NCBI GenBank assembly: GCA_026985615.1
Contig: JALSQD010000076.1
Span: 1-64,000 of the forward strand
From: Thermaceae bacterium
GTDB lineage: Bacteria; Deinococcota; Deinococci; Deinococcales; Marinithermaceae
Direction: 5' to 3'
DNA: 64,000 nucleotides
In this document: piece after piece, positions 52,193-60,471 of the stretch
How the letters are laid out: the number at the start of each line of letters is the position of its first letter
Numbering within the stretch: the stretch's first letter is position 1
Made by a program: the position numbers and the translations under genes
The notes under the pieces: model-generated
What the model saw: only the letters and a program-made list of their open reading frames with translations
Databases searched by the model: none
Told to the model about the DNA's origin: nothing

Positions 52193-52821
52193 CGGGCCTC
52201 CAGGGTGCGCACGGCTAGGACCAGCACGAACGAGATCGCCACGAAGACGAGCGCGGCACGCTCCGCCGTGGCGAAGTCCAGGGCCTGGACCAGGTCGAAG
52301 ATGTAGATGCTCGCCACCCGGGTCTCGCCCGGGAGGTTGCCGCCCACCATGAGCACGACGCCGAACTCGCCCAGGGTGTGGGCGAAGGCGAGCAGCGTGC
52401 CCGAGAGCAGCCCGGGCCAGATCCAGGGCAGCACCACCCGCCGCCAGCGTGCCCAACGCCCCACGCCCAGCGTGCGCGCCACCTCGAGCACCTCCACGTC
52501 CACGGCGGCGAGCGCCTCGCGGTAGGCGGTGAGGGCGAAGGGCAGGCTGAAGATCACCGAGCCCAGCCATATACCTTCGAAGCGAAAGGCCCAGTCGAGC
52601 CCGATCCGCCCCAATGCGCCGTCGGGGGAAAGGAGCACGAGCAGGTAGAAGCCGAGCACGGTGGGGGGAAGGGTGAGGGGCAGGAGCAGCACCGCTTCGA
52701 GCAGGGGTTTGAAGGGGAAGCGCTTGAAGGCCAGCAAGTAGGCGAGTGGAAGGCCCAGCACGAGCAACGTGAGCGCGGTCAGCGTCGCGAGCTTGAAGGA
52801 GAGGAAGAAGGCTTCGGTCAC
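52159..52821 (-). CDS. modB: molybdate/tungstate ABC transporter permease
   Basis: 220 residues, five to six membrane helices. The EAA-like loop EVLEVARTLGVGRWARWRRVVLPWIWPGLLSG contacts ModC, and GEFGVVLMVGGNLPGETR is typical of ModB. It overlaps modA by 4 bp and modC by 34 bp. Confidence 0.94.
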   Translation of the reverse strand: MTEAFFLSFKLATLTALTLLVLGLPLAYLLAFKRFPFKPLLEAVLLLPLTLPPTVLGFYLLVLLSPDGALGRIGLDWAFRFEGIWLGSVIFSLPFALTAYREALAAVDVEVLEVARTLGVGRWARWRRVVLPWIWPGLLSGTLLAFAHTLGEFGVVLMVGGNLPGETRVASIYIFDLVQALDFATAERAALVFVAISFVLVLAVRTLEARWRSITGYGTR

Positions 52822-53555
52822 GGGGTGTCGAATCCGTGTTCGCGGAGGATGTGCTGGGCGGTAGGGGAGCCCAGAAAGTCGAAGAAGGCGCGGGCGGCTT
52901 TGCCGTCTTGGATCAGGGCGGCCTCCTGCACCAGCGGAGGGTGCATCGAGGCGGGCACGGTCCAGAAGCTCCCGGCCTCGGTCATGGTCGGGCTCATCGC
53001 CGCCGAGCGGGCGATGAGCCCGGCGTCGGCACCGTGCAGAACCATCTGGGCCGCTTGCGCGACGTTGCTGGCGTAGACGAGCTGGGGCTCGAGCGCCTCG
53101 AACAGCCCAGCGTGCTCGAGCGCCGCCACCGCCGCCTCGCCGTAGGGGGCGTGCTCGGGATTGGCCAGGACTATGCGGCGAATCCGGGGGTCGAGCAGCG
53201 CCTCCAGCCCAGTTGGCTCGAGGCCCAGGCGGCGGGGTAGGTAGACCACCAGCCGCCCCACGGCGAAGATGCGGCGTTCGGCGACGCCGTACGTCTCGGC
53301 CACGTGGTCCACGTAGCGTGGGCTCGCCGAGAGGAAGACGTCGTAGGGGGCGCCCCGGCGGATCTGCTCGGCCAGCGTACCCGAGGCCGCGTAGCTGACC
53401 CCCACGCTCCAGCCGGGGTGCGCCTCCTCGAAGGCGGCCACGACGGCGGGAAGGGCCTGGTTGAGGTTGGCCGCGGCCGCTACCTGCACGTTGACGGCGC
53501 GAACCGAGCCCGCTACGAGGGCGAGAACGAGAAGCGCTGCCGTGCGTAGGCCCAT
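52818..53555 (-). CDS. modA: molybdate-binding periplasmic protein
   Basis: 245 residues. A signal peptide (about 1-20) precedes VQVAAAANLNQALPAVVAAF, with the anion-binding Ser/Thr in AASGTLAEQIRRGAPYDVFLSA. It delivers molybdate or tungstate; tungstate is plausible in a thermophile. The ATG lies six bases after TAGGAT, which directly follows the T-run of the cytochrome terminator. Confidence 0.94.
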   Translation of the reverse strand: MGLRTAALLVLALVAGSVRAVNVQVAAAANLNQALPAVVAAFEEAHPGWSVGVSYAASGTLAEQIRRGAPYDVFLSASPRYVDHVAETYGVAERRIFAVGRLVVYLPRRLGLEPTGLEALLDPRIRRIVLANPEHAPYGEAAVAALEHAGLFEALEPQLVYASNVAQAAQMVLHGADAGLIARSAAMSPTMTEAGSFWTVPASMHPPLVQEAALIQDGKAARAFFDFLGSPTAQHILREHGFDTP

Positions 53556-53561
53556 GGCCTC

Positions 53562-53567
53562 ATCCTA
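53562..53567 (-). promoter_or_regulatory. -10 box of leaderless modA promoter
   Basis: Reverse-strand TAGGAT, six bases before the ATG at 53555 and one base after the upstream terminator's T-run. Confidence 0.65.
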
Positions 53568-53568
53568 C

Positions 53569-53600
53569 AAAAAGCGCCCCCGAGCCAGGCCCGGGGGCGC
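53569..53600 (-). terminator. terminator of cytochrome c gene
   Basis: On the reverse strand GCGCCCCCG pairs with CGGGGGCGC around a 9-nt loop, followed by TTTTT. Confidence 0.85.
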
Positions 53601-53613
53601 GGGAAAGGGAGGG

Positions 53614-54078
53614 TTACTCCAGGTCGAGTTTCTGCGCCAGGTCCTGACGCTCCTTGAACACGTCGGTGGGCGTGAGGGCCTTGGCGCGGTACTTGGCTAC
53701 CTCGTCGGCGGTGAGGGGCTTGAAGTCCTTGGGCAGGAGGTCCTTGTTCCACTCGGTCAGTACGTAGTTGAGGATGGCGGCCACCTGGTCGTTCGAAAGC
53801 TGGGCGAACGGCGGCATGAAGCCGTTGTAACTCTTGCCCTGGACGCTGATTTCGCCCTGCAGGCCGAAGACGAGCACGTGGCTCAGGTAGGCGCGGCCAT
53901 CTTCTTCCTCGACGAAGTGCCCGATCCACTCCGCCAGCGGCGGGAAGACGCCCGGGGTGCCCTGCCCGGTGGCCCCGTGGCAGCTCGCACAGAACTTACC
54001 GTAATCGGCCGCCCCGTCGGCGAGCGCCAGGGGGGCGAGTGCCAGGACGGCAACGGTCAGCAGCAGAAACTTACGCAT
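53614..54078 (-). CDS. periplasmic class I cytochrome c
   Basis: 154 residues from ATG 54078. A signal peptide (1-20, ending LALA) is followed by the single haem motif C30-A-S-C33-H34. Met88 in YNGFMPPF is the likely distal ligand, and QVAAILNYVLTEW is the C-terminal haem-packing helix. An extra 35 residues (FKPLTADEVAKYRAKALTP) follow the fold. It would carry electrons in the periplasm. GGAGGTGA precedes the start. The promoter -10 lies within an inverted repeat. Confidence 0.93.
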   Translation of the reverse strand: MRKFLLLTVAVLALAPLALADGAADYGKFCASCHGATGQGTPGVFPPLAEWIGHFVEEEDGRAYLSHVLVFGLQGEISVQGKSYNGFMPPFAQLSNDQVAAILNYVLTEWNKDLLPKDFKPLTADEVAKYRAKALTPTDVFKERQDLAQKLDLE

Positions 54079-54094
54079 TCGACTCACCTCCACA

Positions 54095-54115
54095 CGGATT
54101 ATATCAGTTAATCCG
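54095..54115. promoter_or_regulatory. cytochrome c promoter with overlapping inverted repeat
   Basis: CGGATTA (54095-54101) and TAATCCG (54109-54115) are perfect inverted repeats. The reverse-strand TATAAT -10 (54098-54103) lies in the left arm, so a bound regulator would block RNA polymerase. Confidence 0.55.
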
Positions 54116-54136
54116 AGTAGCTGGGTTGAAATTGCC

Positions 54137-55165
54137 TCACCGGGCCTTTACCTCGGTCCAGATGCGGTCGTAGAGCCTCAGCGCCTCGCCCACGTCGCGG
54201 ATGAACTCGAGCTTTTCCCGCACCTCCGGAGGCGGGTAGACCGCGGGGTCGGTGAGCAGCTCGGGGTCGAGGTAGGGCTCGGCTGCCTGCACCGGTGAGG
54301 CGTAGTAGTTGTAGTTCGAGATCGCCGCGGCTACCTCGGGCTCGAGGATGTAGTTGAGGAAGGCGTAGGCGTTGTCCAGGTTGGGCGCGCCCGCGGGGAC
54401 GGCGAAGGCGTCCATCCAGATCGTGCCACCCTCCTTGGGGATTACGTAAACGATGGCTCCATCCTCCTCCTGAACCTGGAAGATGTCGCCCGAGTAGTTG
54501 TGCACCACCACGGCGTCGCCCGCGAGCAGGCGGCTGCGCGCTTCCACGCTCCCCGCGAAGCCCAGTCCCCGGTGCTTGGCCGCGATCAGGAGCTGCTTGG
54601 CCTCCTCCAGGTGGGCGGGGTCGGTGTCGTTGAGCGAATAGCCCAGGTACTTGAGCGCCGCCCCGATGGTCTCGCGCATCTCGTCGAGCAGCAGGAAGGG
54701 GCCGGCGTAGGCGTCGGGGTCGAGGAAGGCGCCCCACGAGTCCACGCCCCCGGGCACCTCGTCGCTGCGGTAGGCCAGGCCGGTGGTGCCCCACTGGTAG
54801 GGGACGGAGTAGCGGTTTCCGGGGTCGTAGTCGGGGTCTTGGAACTCGGGGTAGAGGTTGGCCAGGTTGGGCAGCCGGGCGTGGTCGAGCGGCTGGATGA
54901 GCCCCGCCCGCGCCATCTCGGCCACGTAGTAGTCGGGCGGCACCACCAGGTCGTACTCGCGCGCGCCGCCGGCCTGCAGTTTGGCCATCATGGCCTCGGG
55001 CGCTTCGAAGGTGTCGTAGATGATGCGCACGTCGTAGCGCCGCTCGAACTCGGCGAGCACGTCCTCGGGGATGTACTCCGACCAGTTGAAGATGCGCAGC
55101 TCGCCCGCCGCCAGCGCGAGCGGGACCGCCAGCCAGATGAGGACCGCAACCAGGGTTCGTATCAC
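54137..55165 (-). CDS. potD: spermidine/putrescine-binding periplasmic protein
   Basis: 342 residues. A signal peptide (1-19) precedes ELRIFNWSEYIPEDVLAEFE, the PotD/PotF N-terminus. Acidic and aromatic pocket residues occur in VPYQWGTTGLAYR and WMDAFAVPAGAPN. It captures polyamines for PotABC. It is last in potA-B-C-D; GTG 55165 has GAGGAGG seven bases upstream. Confidence 0.93.
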   Translation of the reverse strand: MIRTLVAVLIWLAVPLALAAGELRIFNWSEYIPEDVLAEFERRYDVRIIYDTFEAPEAMMAKLQAGGAREYDLVVPPDYYVAEMARAGLIQPLDHARLPNLANLYPEFQDPDYDPGNRYSVPYQWGTTGLAYRSDEVPGGVDSWGAFLDPDAYAGPFLLLDEMRETIGAALKYLGYSLNDTDPAHLEEAKQLLIAAKHRGLGFAGSVEARSRLLAGDAVVVHNYSGDIFQVQEEDGAIVYVIPKEGGTIWMDAFAVPAGAPNLDNAYAFLNYILEPEVAAAISNYNYYASPVQAAEPYLDPELLTDPAVYPPPEVREKLEFIRDVGEALRLYDRIWTEVKAR

Positions 55166-55169
55166 TCGT

Positions 55170-55952
55170 CTACCTCCTCGTTGACACGCGCTGGACCGCG
55201 ATGAGGGCCAGCGAGGTGACCAGGATCATCAGGGTGGAAAGGGCGTGGATCTCGGGCGTCACGCCGCGCTTGACGCTCGAGAAGATGTAGATGGGCACGG
55301 TGGTGGCGCCGGGCCCGGCGGTAAAGAAGGTGATCACGAAGTCGTCCAGGCTCAGGGTGAAGGCGAGCAGCGCCGCGGCCACCACCCCGGGCCAGATCAG
55401 CGGGAAGGTGATCTTCCAAAAGCGCGTCCAGCCGCCCGCGCCCAGGTCGGCGGCCGCCTCCTCCAGGCTGGGGTCGAGCCCGGCGAGCCGGCTCTTGACC
55501 ACGAGCGTCACGTAGGCCACCTGGAAGGTGACGTGCCCCAGGATGACCGTGGTCAGGCTCAGGTGCAGCGCGTCCACGTACTGCCGCACCCAGGCGAAGA
55601 GGAGCAGCAGCGACACCCCCATGACCACGTCGGGGATGACGACGGGCACGTAGAGCAAGAAGAGCAGGGCCCCGCGTCCGAAAAAGCGGTAGCGCGCCAG
55701 CCCCAGCGCCAGCAGGGTGCCCAGCACGGTCGAGATGGCGGTCGAGGTAGTGGCCACCACCAGCGAGTTGCGCAGGTAGCTGTGGACGCGGCCGTGCTCG
55801 AAGAGCTGGGCGTACCACTTGAGGGTGAAGCCGTGCCAGGCCACACCGTACTTGCTCTCGTTGAAGGAGAGCACGACGATCACCGCGATCGGCAGGTAGA
55901 GGAAGAGCAGCACCAGCGCGCCGTGCAGCCCGAGCCAGCGCCGCGCCGTCAT
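55170..55952 (-). CDS. potC: spermidine/putrescine ABC transporter permease PotC
   Basis: 260 residues from ATG 55952, six membrane helices. The EAA loop is LDPSLEEAAADLGAGGWTRF, and LSFNESKYGVAWHGFTLKWY is the typical PotC N-terminal periplasmic segment. The start overlaps the potB stop (ATGA); a frame 48 bases longer would lie inside potB. Confidence 0.93.
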   Translation of the reverse strand: MTARRWLGLHGALVLLFLYLPIAVIVVLSFNESKYGVAWHGFTLKWYAQLFEHGRVHSYLRNSLVVATTSTAISTVLGTLLALGLARYRFFGRGALLFLLYVPVVIPDVVMGVSLLLLFAWVRQYVDALHLSLTTVILGHVTFQVAYVTLVVKSRLAGLDPSLEEAAADLGAGGWTRFWKITFPLIWPGVVAAALLAFTLSLDDFVITFFTAGPGATTVPIYIFSSVKRGVTPEIHALSTLMILVTSLALIAVQRVSTRR

Positions 55953-56818
55953 ACCAGCTCCTCCATGCCGCGCTCGCCGGCCTTGCGGGCGTAGAGCCAC
56001 AACCCCGCGAGCACCACCCCCATGAGAACGAAGGCGGCGGCCGAGCCGAAGGCCCAGTCGCGCGAGGCCCCAAACTGCTGCTGGATGACGTTGCCGATGA
56101 GGACGGTCTTGCCCGCGCCCAGGAGGTCGGAGATGACGAAGGTGCCCACCGCGGGGATGAAGACGAGCAGGATGCCGGCGATGAGGCCGGGCAGCGTCTG
56201 CGGAAAAACGGCGTGCCAGAAGCCGGGCACCCGCCCTGCGCCCAGATCGTGGGCTGCTTCGAGCAGGGTCCAGTCGATCTTCTCCACCGAGGCGTAGAGC
56301 GGGAGGATCAGAAAAGGCAGGTAGGTGTAGACCGTGCCCACGTAGACCGCCGTCCAGCTGGGGTAGAGCTGCACCGGGTCGAGGCCCAGGTGGCCCAGCA
56401 CGGCGTTGAGCACGCCCTTGCGTTGGAAGATGACGATCCAGGCGTAGGCGCGGATGAGGAAGTTGGTCCAGAACGGCAGCACCACCAGCAAGAGCAGCAG
56501 GTTCTTGCGCGGGCTCTGGGCGATGAAGAAGGCGAAGGGGTAGCCGAGCACGATCGCGACCAGGGTGGTCACCAGCCCCAGAAGCAGGCTGCGTCCGAGG
56601 ATGTTGAGGTAGAGCAAGTCGAAGCCGCCCGCGTCGAGGCCGAAGAAGCGGCGGTAGTTGTCGAGGGTGAGCGGGCCGGTGAGCCAGCCGTGGGCGTCTC
56701 GCTGCAGGAAGGAGGCGTAGAAGATCAGCAGCGTGGGCACGAGGACGAAGAGCACGAGCCAGGCCGCCCCCGGTCCCACCGTGGGCAGGAGTCGCTTCCA
56801 GCCGCCGGGTCTACTCAT
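55949..56818 (-). CDS. potB: spermidine/putrescine ABC transporter permease PotB
   Basis: 289 residues, six membrane helices. Segments LLLLVVLPFWTNFLIRAYAW and the EAA loop TLLEAAHDLGAGRVPGFW are typical of PotB. It pairs with PotC to form the channel. It overlaps potA by 8 bp and potC by 4 bp. Confidence 0.93.
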   Translation of the reverse strand: MSRPGGWKRLLPTVGPGAAWLVLFVLVPTLLIFYASFLQRDAHGWLTGPLTLDNYRRFFGLDAGGFDLLYLNILGRSLLLGLVTTLVAIVLGYPFAFFIAQSPRKNLLLLLVVLPFWTNFLIRAYAWIVIFQRKGVLNAVLGHLGLDPVQLYPSWTAVYVGTVYTYLPFLILPLYASVEKIDWTLLEAAHDLGAGRVPGFWHAVFPQTLPGLIAGILLVFIPAVGTFVISDLLGAGKTVLIGNVIQQQFGASRDWAFGSAAAFVLMGVVLAGLWLYARKAGERGMEELV

Positions 56819-57926
56819 GGATCACGACCAGGTTCTCAGGGGGCAGGTAGGCGACGATCTCCTCGTCGTAGTCGAACTCCTCGTGGCCGGGCTCCTGCAC
56901 GTCGGCGTTGAGGGTGTAGGCCACCAGCTCGAAGCCGGCGGCGTCGAGGAGGTACTGGTTTTCCGCTCCGGTATAGATAATGTCGTCCACCCGCACCCGC
57001 ACGCGGTTCGCCGACTCCGCGTCGCGCCGGCGCAGCCGTACCTTTTCGGGGCGGACGGAGAGCGTCACGCGCGTGCCGGCGGTCAGCGTCTCGTTCACGG
57101 CCAGGGTGCCCAGGGGGGTTTCGACCCGGCCGCCTTCGAGGGCGGCGCCGGGGATGAGGTTGGAGGTTCCCAGAAACTGGGCCACGAAGCGCGAGGCCGG
57201 GCGCTCGTAGAGGTCTTCGGGGTAGCCGAGCTGCTCGATGCGCCCCTCGCGCATCACCGCGATGCGGTCGGACATCACCAGCGCCTCCTCCTGATCGTGG
57301 GTGACGTAGACGAAGGTGAGGCCCAGCTCCTCCTGCAGGTTCATCAGCTCCACCTGGAGCTGCTTGCGCAGCTTGTAGTCGAGCGCGCCCAGGGGCTCGT
57401 CCAGGAGCAGCACCTTGGGTTCGTTGACGAGGGCGCGGGCCAGGGCCACGCGCTGCTTCTGCCCACCCGAGAGTTCATGCGGGCGCCGGCGCTCGAGCCC
57501 CGCAATGTCCACCAGCTCCAGCGCCCAGCCCACGCGCTCGCGCACCTCGCCTTCCGGCAGCCGCTTCATTCGCAGCCCGAAGGCGACGTTGTCGTAGACG
57601 TTCATGTGGGGAAAGAGGGCGTAGTTCTGGAAGACCAGGTTCACTGGCCGGCGGTAGGGCGGCACGCCGCGCATATTGCGCCCGGCCAGCACCACCTTGC
57701 CAGCGTCGGGCTCCTCGAATCCGGCCAGAATGCGCAGCAGCGTGGTCTTGCCGCAGCCCGAGGGCCCGAGCAGGCTGAAGAACTCACCCGCCTTCACCTC
57801 CAGGTCCACCCCGCGCAGCGCCTCGGTGCCCCCGTCATAACGCTTGCGCACCCCGGAGAGCCGAACCAAGGTCTCGCCGCCCGGGGTGCGCGTGCGTTTG
57901 CCTTTAAAGAGCTTCCGCTGCTCCAA
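56811..57926 (-). CDS. potA: spermidine/putrescine ABC transporter ATP-binding protein
   Basis: 371 residues. Walker A GPSGCGKT is at 54-61, signature LSGGQKQRVALARAL, Walker B LLLDEPLGALD, and a C-terminal TOBE domain. It drives polyamine uptake. The start is TTG 57926; GAGGGGAG lies upstream at a distance of about eight bases and TAGACT at 57950-57955. It heads the pot operon. Confidence 0.93.
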   Translation of the reverse strand: MEQRKLFKGKRTRTPGGETLVRLSGVRKRYDGGTEALRGVDLEVKAGEFFSLLGPSGCGKTTLLRILAGFEEPDAGKVVLAGRNMRGVPPYRRPVNLVFQNYALFPHMNVYDNVAFGLRMKRLPEGEVRERVGWALELVDIAGLERRRPHELSGGQKQRVALARALVNEPKVLLLDEPLGALDYKLRKQLQVELMNLQEELGLTFVYVTHDQEEALVMSDRIAVMREGRIEQLGYPEDLYERPASRFVAQFLGTSNLIPGAALEGGRVETPLGTLAVNETLTAGTRVTLSVRPEKVRLRRRDAESANRVRVRVDDIIYTGAENQYLLDAAGFELVAYTLNADVQEPGHEEFDYDEEIVAYLPPENLVVIHE

Positions 57927-57949
57927 TTCTCAGCTCCCCTCGCAGGGAA

Positions 57950-57955
57950 AGTCTA
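57950..57955 (-). promoter_or_regulatory. -10 box of pot operon
   Basis: Reverse-strand TAGACT, about 24 bases before TTG 57926. Confidence 0.45.
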
Positions 57956-57969
57956 AGCGGAGCGGGGGC

Positions 57970-57990
57970 GAGGCGCAAGGCCCGCGCCTC
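57970..57990 (-). terminator. hairpin after lipoprotein gene
   Basis: GAGGCGC (57970-57976) pairs with GCGCCTC (57984-57990) around a 7-nt loop. It includes the last bases of the lipoprotein gene and has no T-run, so it is weak. Confidence 0.45.
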
Positions 57991-58570
57991 ACGGCACGAT
58001 CAGGTTGAAGGGCCTCTGCGACAGCGTCAGGGCGAAGCCGGTGAGCCGGTAGCGGACCGTGCTGCTGCCCGTGGCGCGGACGTCGAGGCCGATACGGAAG
58101 CCGTCACCGGTGATGAGGTCGAGGTTGGGATCGCCCTGGGCCAGTGAGGCCTCCAGCACCACGGTCTGCGTCGAGCTCGGAGCCAGGGAGGCGGCCGCCT
58201 CGGCGAGGGCGACGTCGTTGTTGCCGTCGTAGATGTTGGCGCTGTCGCTTGCCGGAGCCAAGCGGAAGGAGGCCGCGATGTCGAGGGTGCCCGAGCCAGT
58301 GTTCTCGAGCTCGATCTCGACACGCACGCCGAAGCCGGTGAGCTGATCGAGAAGGGGTACACTGTTCACCAGATAACCCCCGTCGGGGGTGATGAGGTCA
58401 TCGTCGGAGTCGGGGAGGTAAACCTCGATCGAGCCAGGAACGGTCACTTCCTGAGAAAGGTCAACTGCATCAAGGAATGAAAGCACGTCCACATCAGCCG
58501 TGACAATGGTACGGCCGCTGCAAGCGCTGAGCGCCACGAGCAGGGTTGCGAGTGCGATCAAGCGTTTCAT
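57989..58570 (-). CDS. lipoprotein of unknown function (paired with beta-barrel)
   Basis: 193 residues. The lipoprotein signal peptide ends at Cys17 in LSAC. The mature protein is beta-rich: FGVRVEIELENTGSGTLDIAASF and RIGLDVRATGSSTVRYRLTGFALTL look like immunoglobulin-like or LEA-14-like sandwich strands. It starts 9 bp after the TraF-like beta-barrel gene, so the two are likely co-expressed in the outer membrane. It shares layout with the lipoprotein at 33665-34204. Confidence 0.82.
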   Translation of the reverse strand: MKRLIALATLLVALSACSGRTIVTADVDVLSFLDAVDLSQEVTVPGSIEVYLPDSDDDLITPDGGYLVNSVPLLDQLTGFGVRVEIELENTGSGTLDIAASFRLAPASDSANIYDGNNDVALAEAAASLAPSSTQTVVLEASLAQGDPNLDLITGDGFRIGLDVRATGSSTVRYRLTGFALTLSQRPFNLIVP

Positions 58571-58579
58571 GGTCCCTCC

Positions 58580-59902
58580 CTAGAAGTGCAGCCCCAGGCT
58601 GGCGGCGAGGCCGAAGACGGTCTGGCCGGTGAAGGGGGCGCTGTGGGTTGTTAGGGCGAGGTCCAGGCTCGCGGGCCCAAAGAGCGCTCCGGCGCCCAGG
58701 CCTACCTGGAAGCCGTTTTCGTAGCCGAGCCCACCGCGCAGGCGGAAGATCTCGTAGCGGTACTCGAGCCCGGCGTGAGCGCTCATGCCCCCGCCGGCAT
58801 AGCCCAGGTCGGCGCCGTAGAGCACGTCCCCGACCTCGAGCGGTTGCACGTAAGCGGCGTTGGCGTAGACTTTGGGGGCGAAGCCCGAGCGCGTGACCGT
58901 CTCGGGGGTATCGTTCACCACGTTGCCGCTAGCGTCGGTGATTCGCCGCTGCCCGCTCCAGGTCTCGAAACTGTAGAGGTTGCGCAGGCCAAGCCCGTAG
59001 GTGCCCCCGGCGTAGTCGAGGACCAGACCGAAGTCGAGCTTCGCGCCCGCGCCGTAGCCGCTGCCCGGGTAGACGTAGAAGACGTTGGTAGTGTAGCCCA
59101 CCGTACCCGGAACGCCGTTTGCGTCGGTGGTGGTGCTGGCGGTGAGGGTGGCGTCGCTGTAGTAGAGGCCGTAGAAGCCTTGCACTTGGGCGCCCAGGTA
59201 GAGGGTGCCGTCGAGACCGGGAATGGGGGGCAGCCCGGTGGCGTAGCCCAGGTCGAGCGTAAGACCGCCCGCGGCCCGGCCGGTGAGGTCGAGGGTGTAG
59301 GTGGTGTTGGCCTGGAGGCTGCCGCTGGCGAGGTCGGCGAGAAGCTGGTCGTCAGGATTCACGCCGAGACCGCCGGTCTCGAAGAAGACGCCGGTGGCTA
59401 GCCGCAGGCCCGGAATCCCGGTGGGCACGTTGAACTGGAGCAACGGGTTGCGCGTGGTACCGGCGACGCTGCCGCCTCCGTTGCTCTCGTAGGCCGTGAG
59501 GTCGAAAGGATTGCCCGCGCCGTCGGTGATCTGGATGCCGTCCGCGCTCACGTGGAAGACGATCTCATCAGGGCTGGTCGGCGGGTTGACGAGGAGCTCG
59601 AAGGGGTGACTGAGCTGATCGTAGAAGGCGAGCAGATCGAAGTTGGCCTTGAAGGTGGCTGGGTCGGTGAAGTAGTAGACCGGGCTGGTGCTGGGCCTTA
59701 GGGCCAGGTTGATGAGCCCGAGCGGTAGCGCCATCCCGCCGTCGGCGCCGTAGCGGTCAGCGGGGTAAGCGCCGTAGGCGGGGTTCAGGCTGGCCGCCCA
59801 CGGCCCCGGCAGCACCACGCCGCCCATGCCGGTGCTGCGAACCCCTTGCGCGAACGCGGCGCTTAGAAGGAGTGCGAGCAGGATCGTTGTCGGTCGCTTC
59901 AT
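58580..59902 (-). CDS. TraF-like outer-membrane beta-barrel protein
   Basis: 440 residues from ATG 59902. A signal peptide (1-19, ending AFAQG) precedes RSTGMGGVVLPGPWAASLNPAYGAYP, the N-terminal hallmark of the TraF_2/PorV-like group of porin-like barrels. Many amphipathic strands with aromatic girdles follow. The C-terminal LGLHF ends in Phe, the usual outer-membrane assembly signal. Function is unknown; despite the family name there is no conjugation locus here. GGGAGG precedes the ATG. Confidence 0.83.
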   Translation of the reverse strand: MKRPTTILLALLLSAAFAQGVRSTGMGGVVLPGPWAASLNPAYGAYPADRYGADGGMALPLGLINLALRPSTSPVYYFTDPATFKANFDLLAFYDQLSHPFELLVNPPTSPDEIVFHVSADGIQITDGAGNPFDLTAYESNGGGSVAGTTRNPLLQFNVPTGIPGLRLATGVFFETGGLGVNPDDQLLADLASGSLQANTTYTLDLTGRAAGGLTLDLGYATGLPPIPGLDGTLYLGAQVQGFYGLYYSDATLTASTTTDANGVPGTVGYTTNVFYVYPGSGYGAGAKLDFGLVLDYAGGTYGLGLRNLYSFETWSGQRRITDASGNVVNDTPETVTRSGFAPKVYANAAYVQPLEVGDVLYGADLGYAGGGMSAHAGLEYRYEIFRLRGGLGYENGFQVGLGAGALFGPASLDLALTTHSAPFTGQTVFGLAASLGLHF

Positions 59903-59932
59903 TCTTACCTCCCGTGACGGTTTTCCAACCCA

Positions 59933-59938
59933 ATCATA
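59933..59938 (-). promoter_or_regulatory. -10 box of beta-barrel/lipoprotein operon
   Basis: Reverse-strand TATGAT, about 30 bases before ATG 59902. Confidence 0.55.
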
Positions 59939-59976
59939 GCGGCCCGTTCTCCCGGGGTACACCCTGCAATGGGGGT

Positions 59977-60468
59977 CTAGACGCGGGGCGTGGTGCCGGT
60001 GCGCAGATGGGCCAGGTGGGTCAGGGCCACGGCCAGGGCATCGGCGGCGTGGCTGCTCTCGGGGGTACGTTTCAGCCCCAGCAGCGCCCGCACCATGAAG
60101 GCCACCTGGCGCTTGTCGGCGTGGCCCGTGCCCACGAGGGCGCGTTTGACCTCCATGGGGCCGTACTGGAAGACCTCGAGCCCGGCTTGGCCCGCGGCCA
60201 GGAAGACCGCGCCCATGGCCCAGCCCACCTTGTAGGCGAGCTCGTTTTGCCGGTAGAAGAACTGGGCCTCCACCGCCAGCGCCTCGGGGCGGTGGGCAGC
60301 GATGGCGCTCGTGACCGCCTCGTAGATGGCGCCGACCCGCGCCGCGGCCGGGTCGCCGTGGCGGGTGCGCACGAGCTCGGCGTGCACGAAATGGGCCTGG
60401 GCGCCGTCGCCTTCGACGACACCCAGGCCCAGGTTGCTGATGCCGGGGTCGATGCCCAGGACGATCAT
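59977..60468 (-). CDS. ruvC: Holliday junction resolvase RuvC
   Basis: 163 residues. Catalytic acidic residues: D7 in LGIDPGI, E67 in LAVEAQFFY and D143; the fourth position is H140 in SSHAADAL rather than Asp, the arrangement known from Thermus thermophilus RuvC. It cuts Holliday junctions symmetrically after RuvAB branch migration. It starts 3 bp after the yebC stop; ruvA/ruvB are not in the window. Confidence 0.96.
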   Translation of the reverse strand: MIVLGIDPGISNLGLGVVEGDGAQAHFVHAELVRTRHGDPAAARVGAIYEAVTSAIAAHRPEALAVEAQFFYRQNELAYKVGWAMGAVFLAAGQAGLEVFQYGPMEVKRALVGTGHADKRQVAFMVRALLGLKRTPESSHAADALAVALTHLAHLRTGTTPRV

Positions 60469-60471
60469 GGC

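Noticed and set aside
52193..52570. Upstream extension of modC
   Set aside because: It lies entirely within modB in a different frame; ModC homology begins at ATG 52192.
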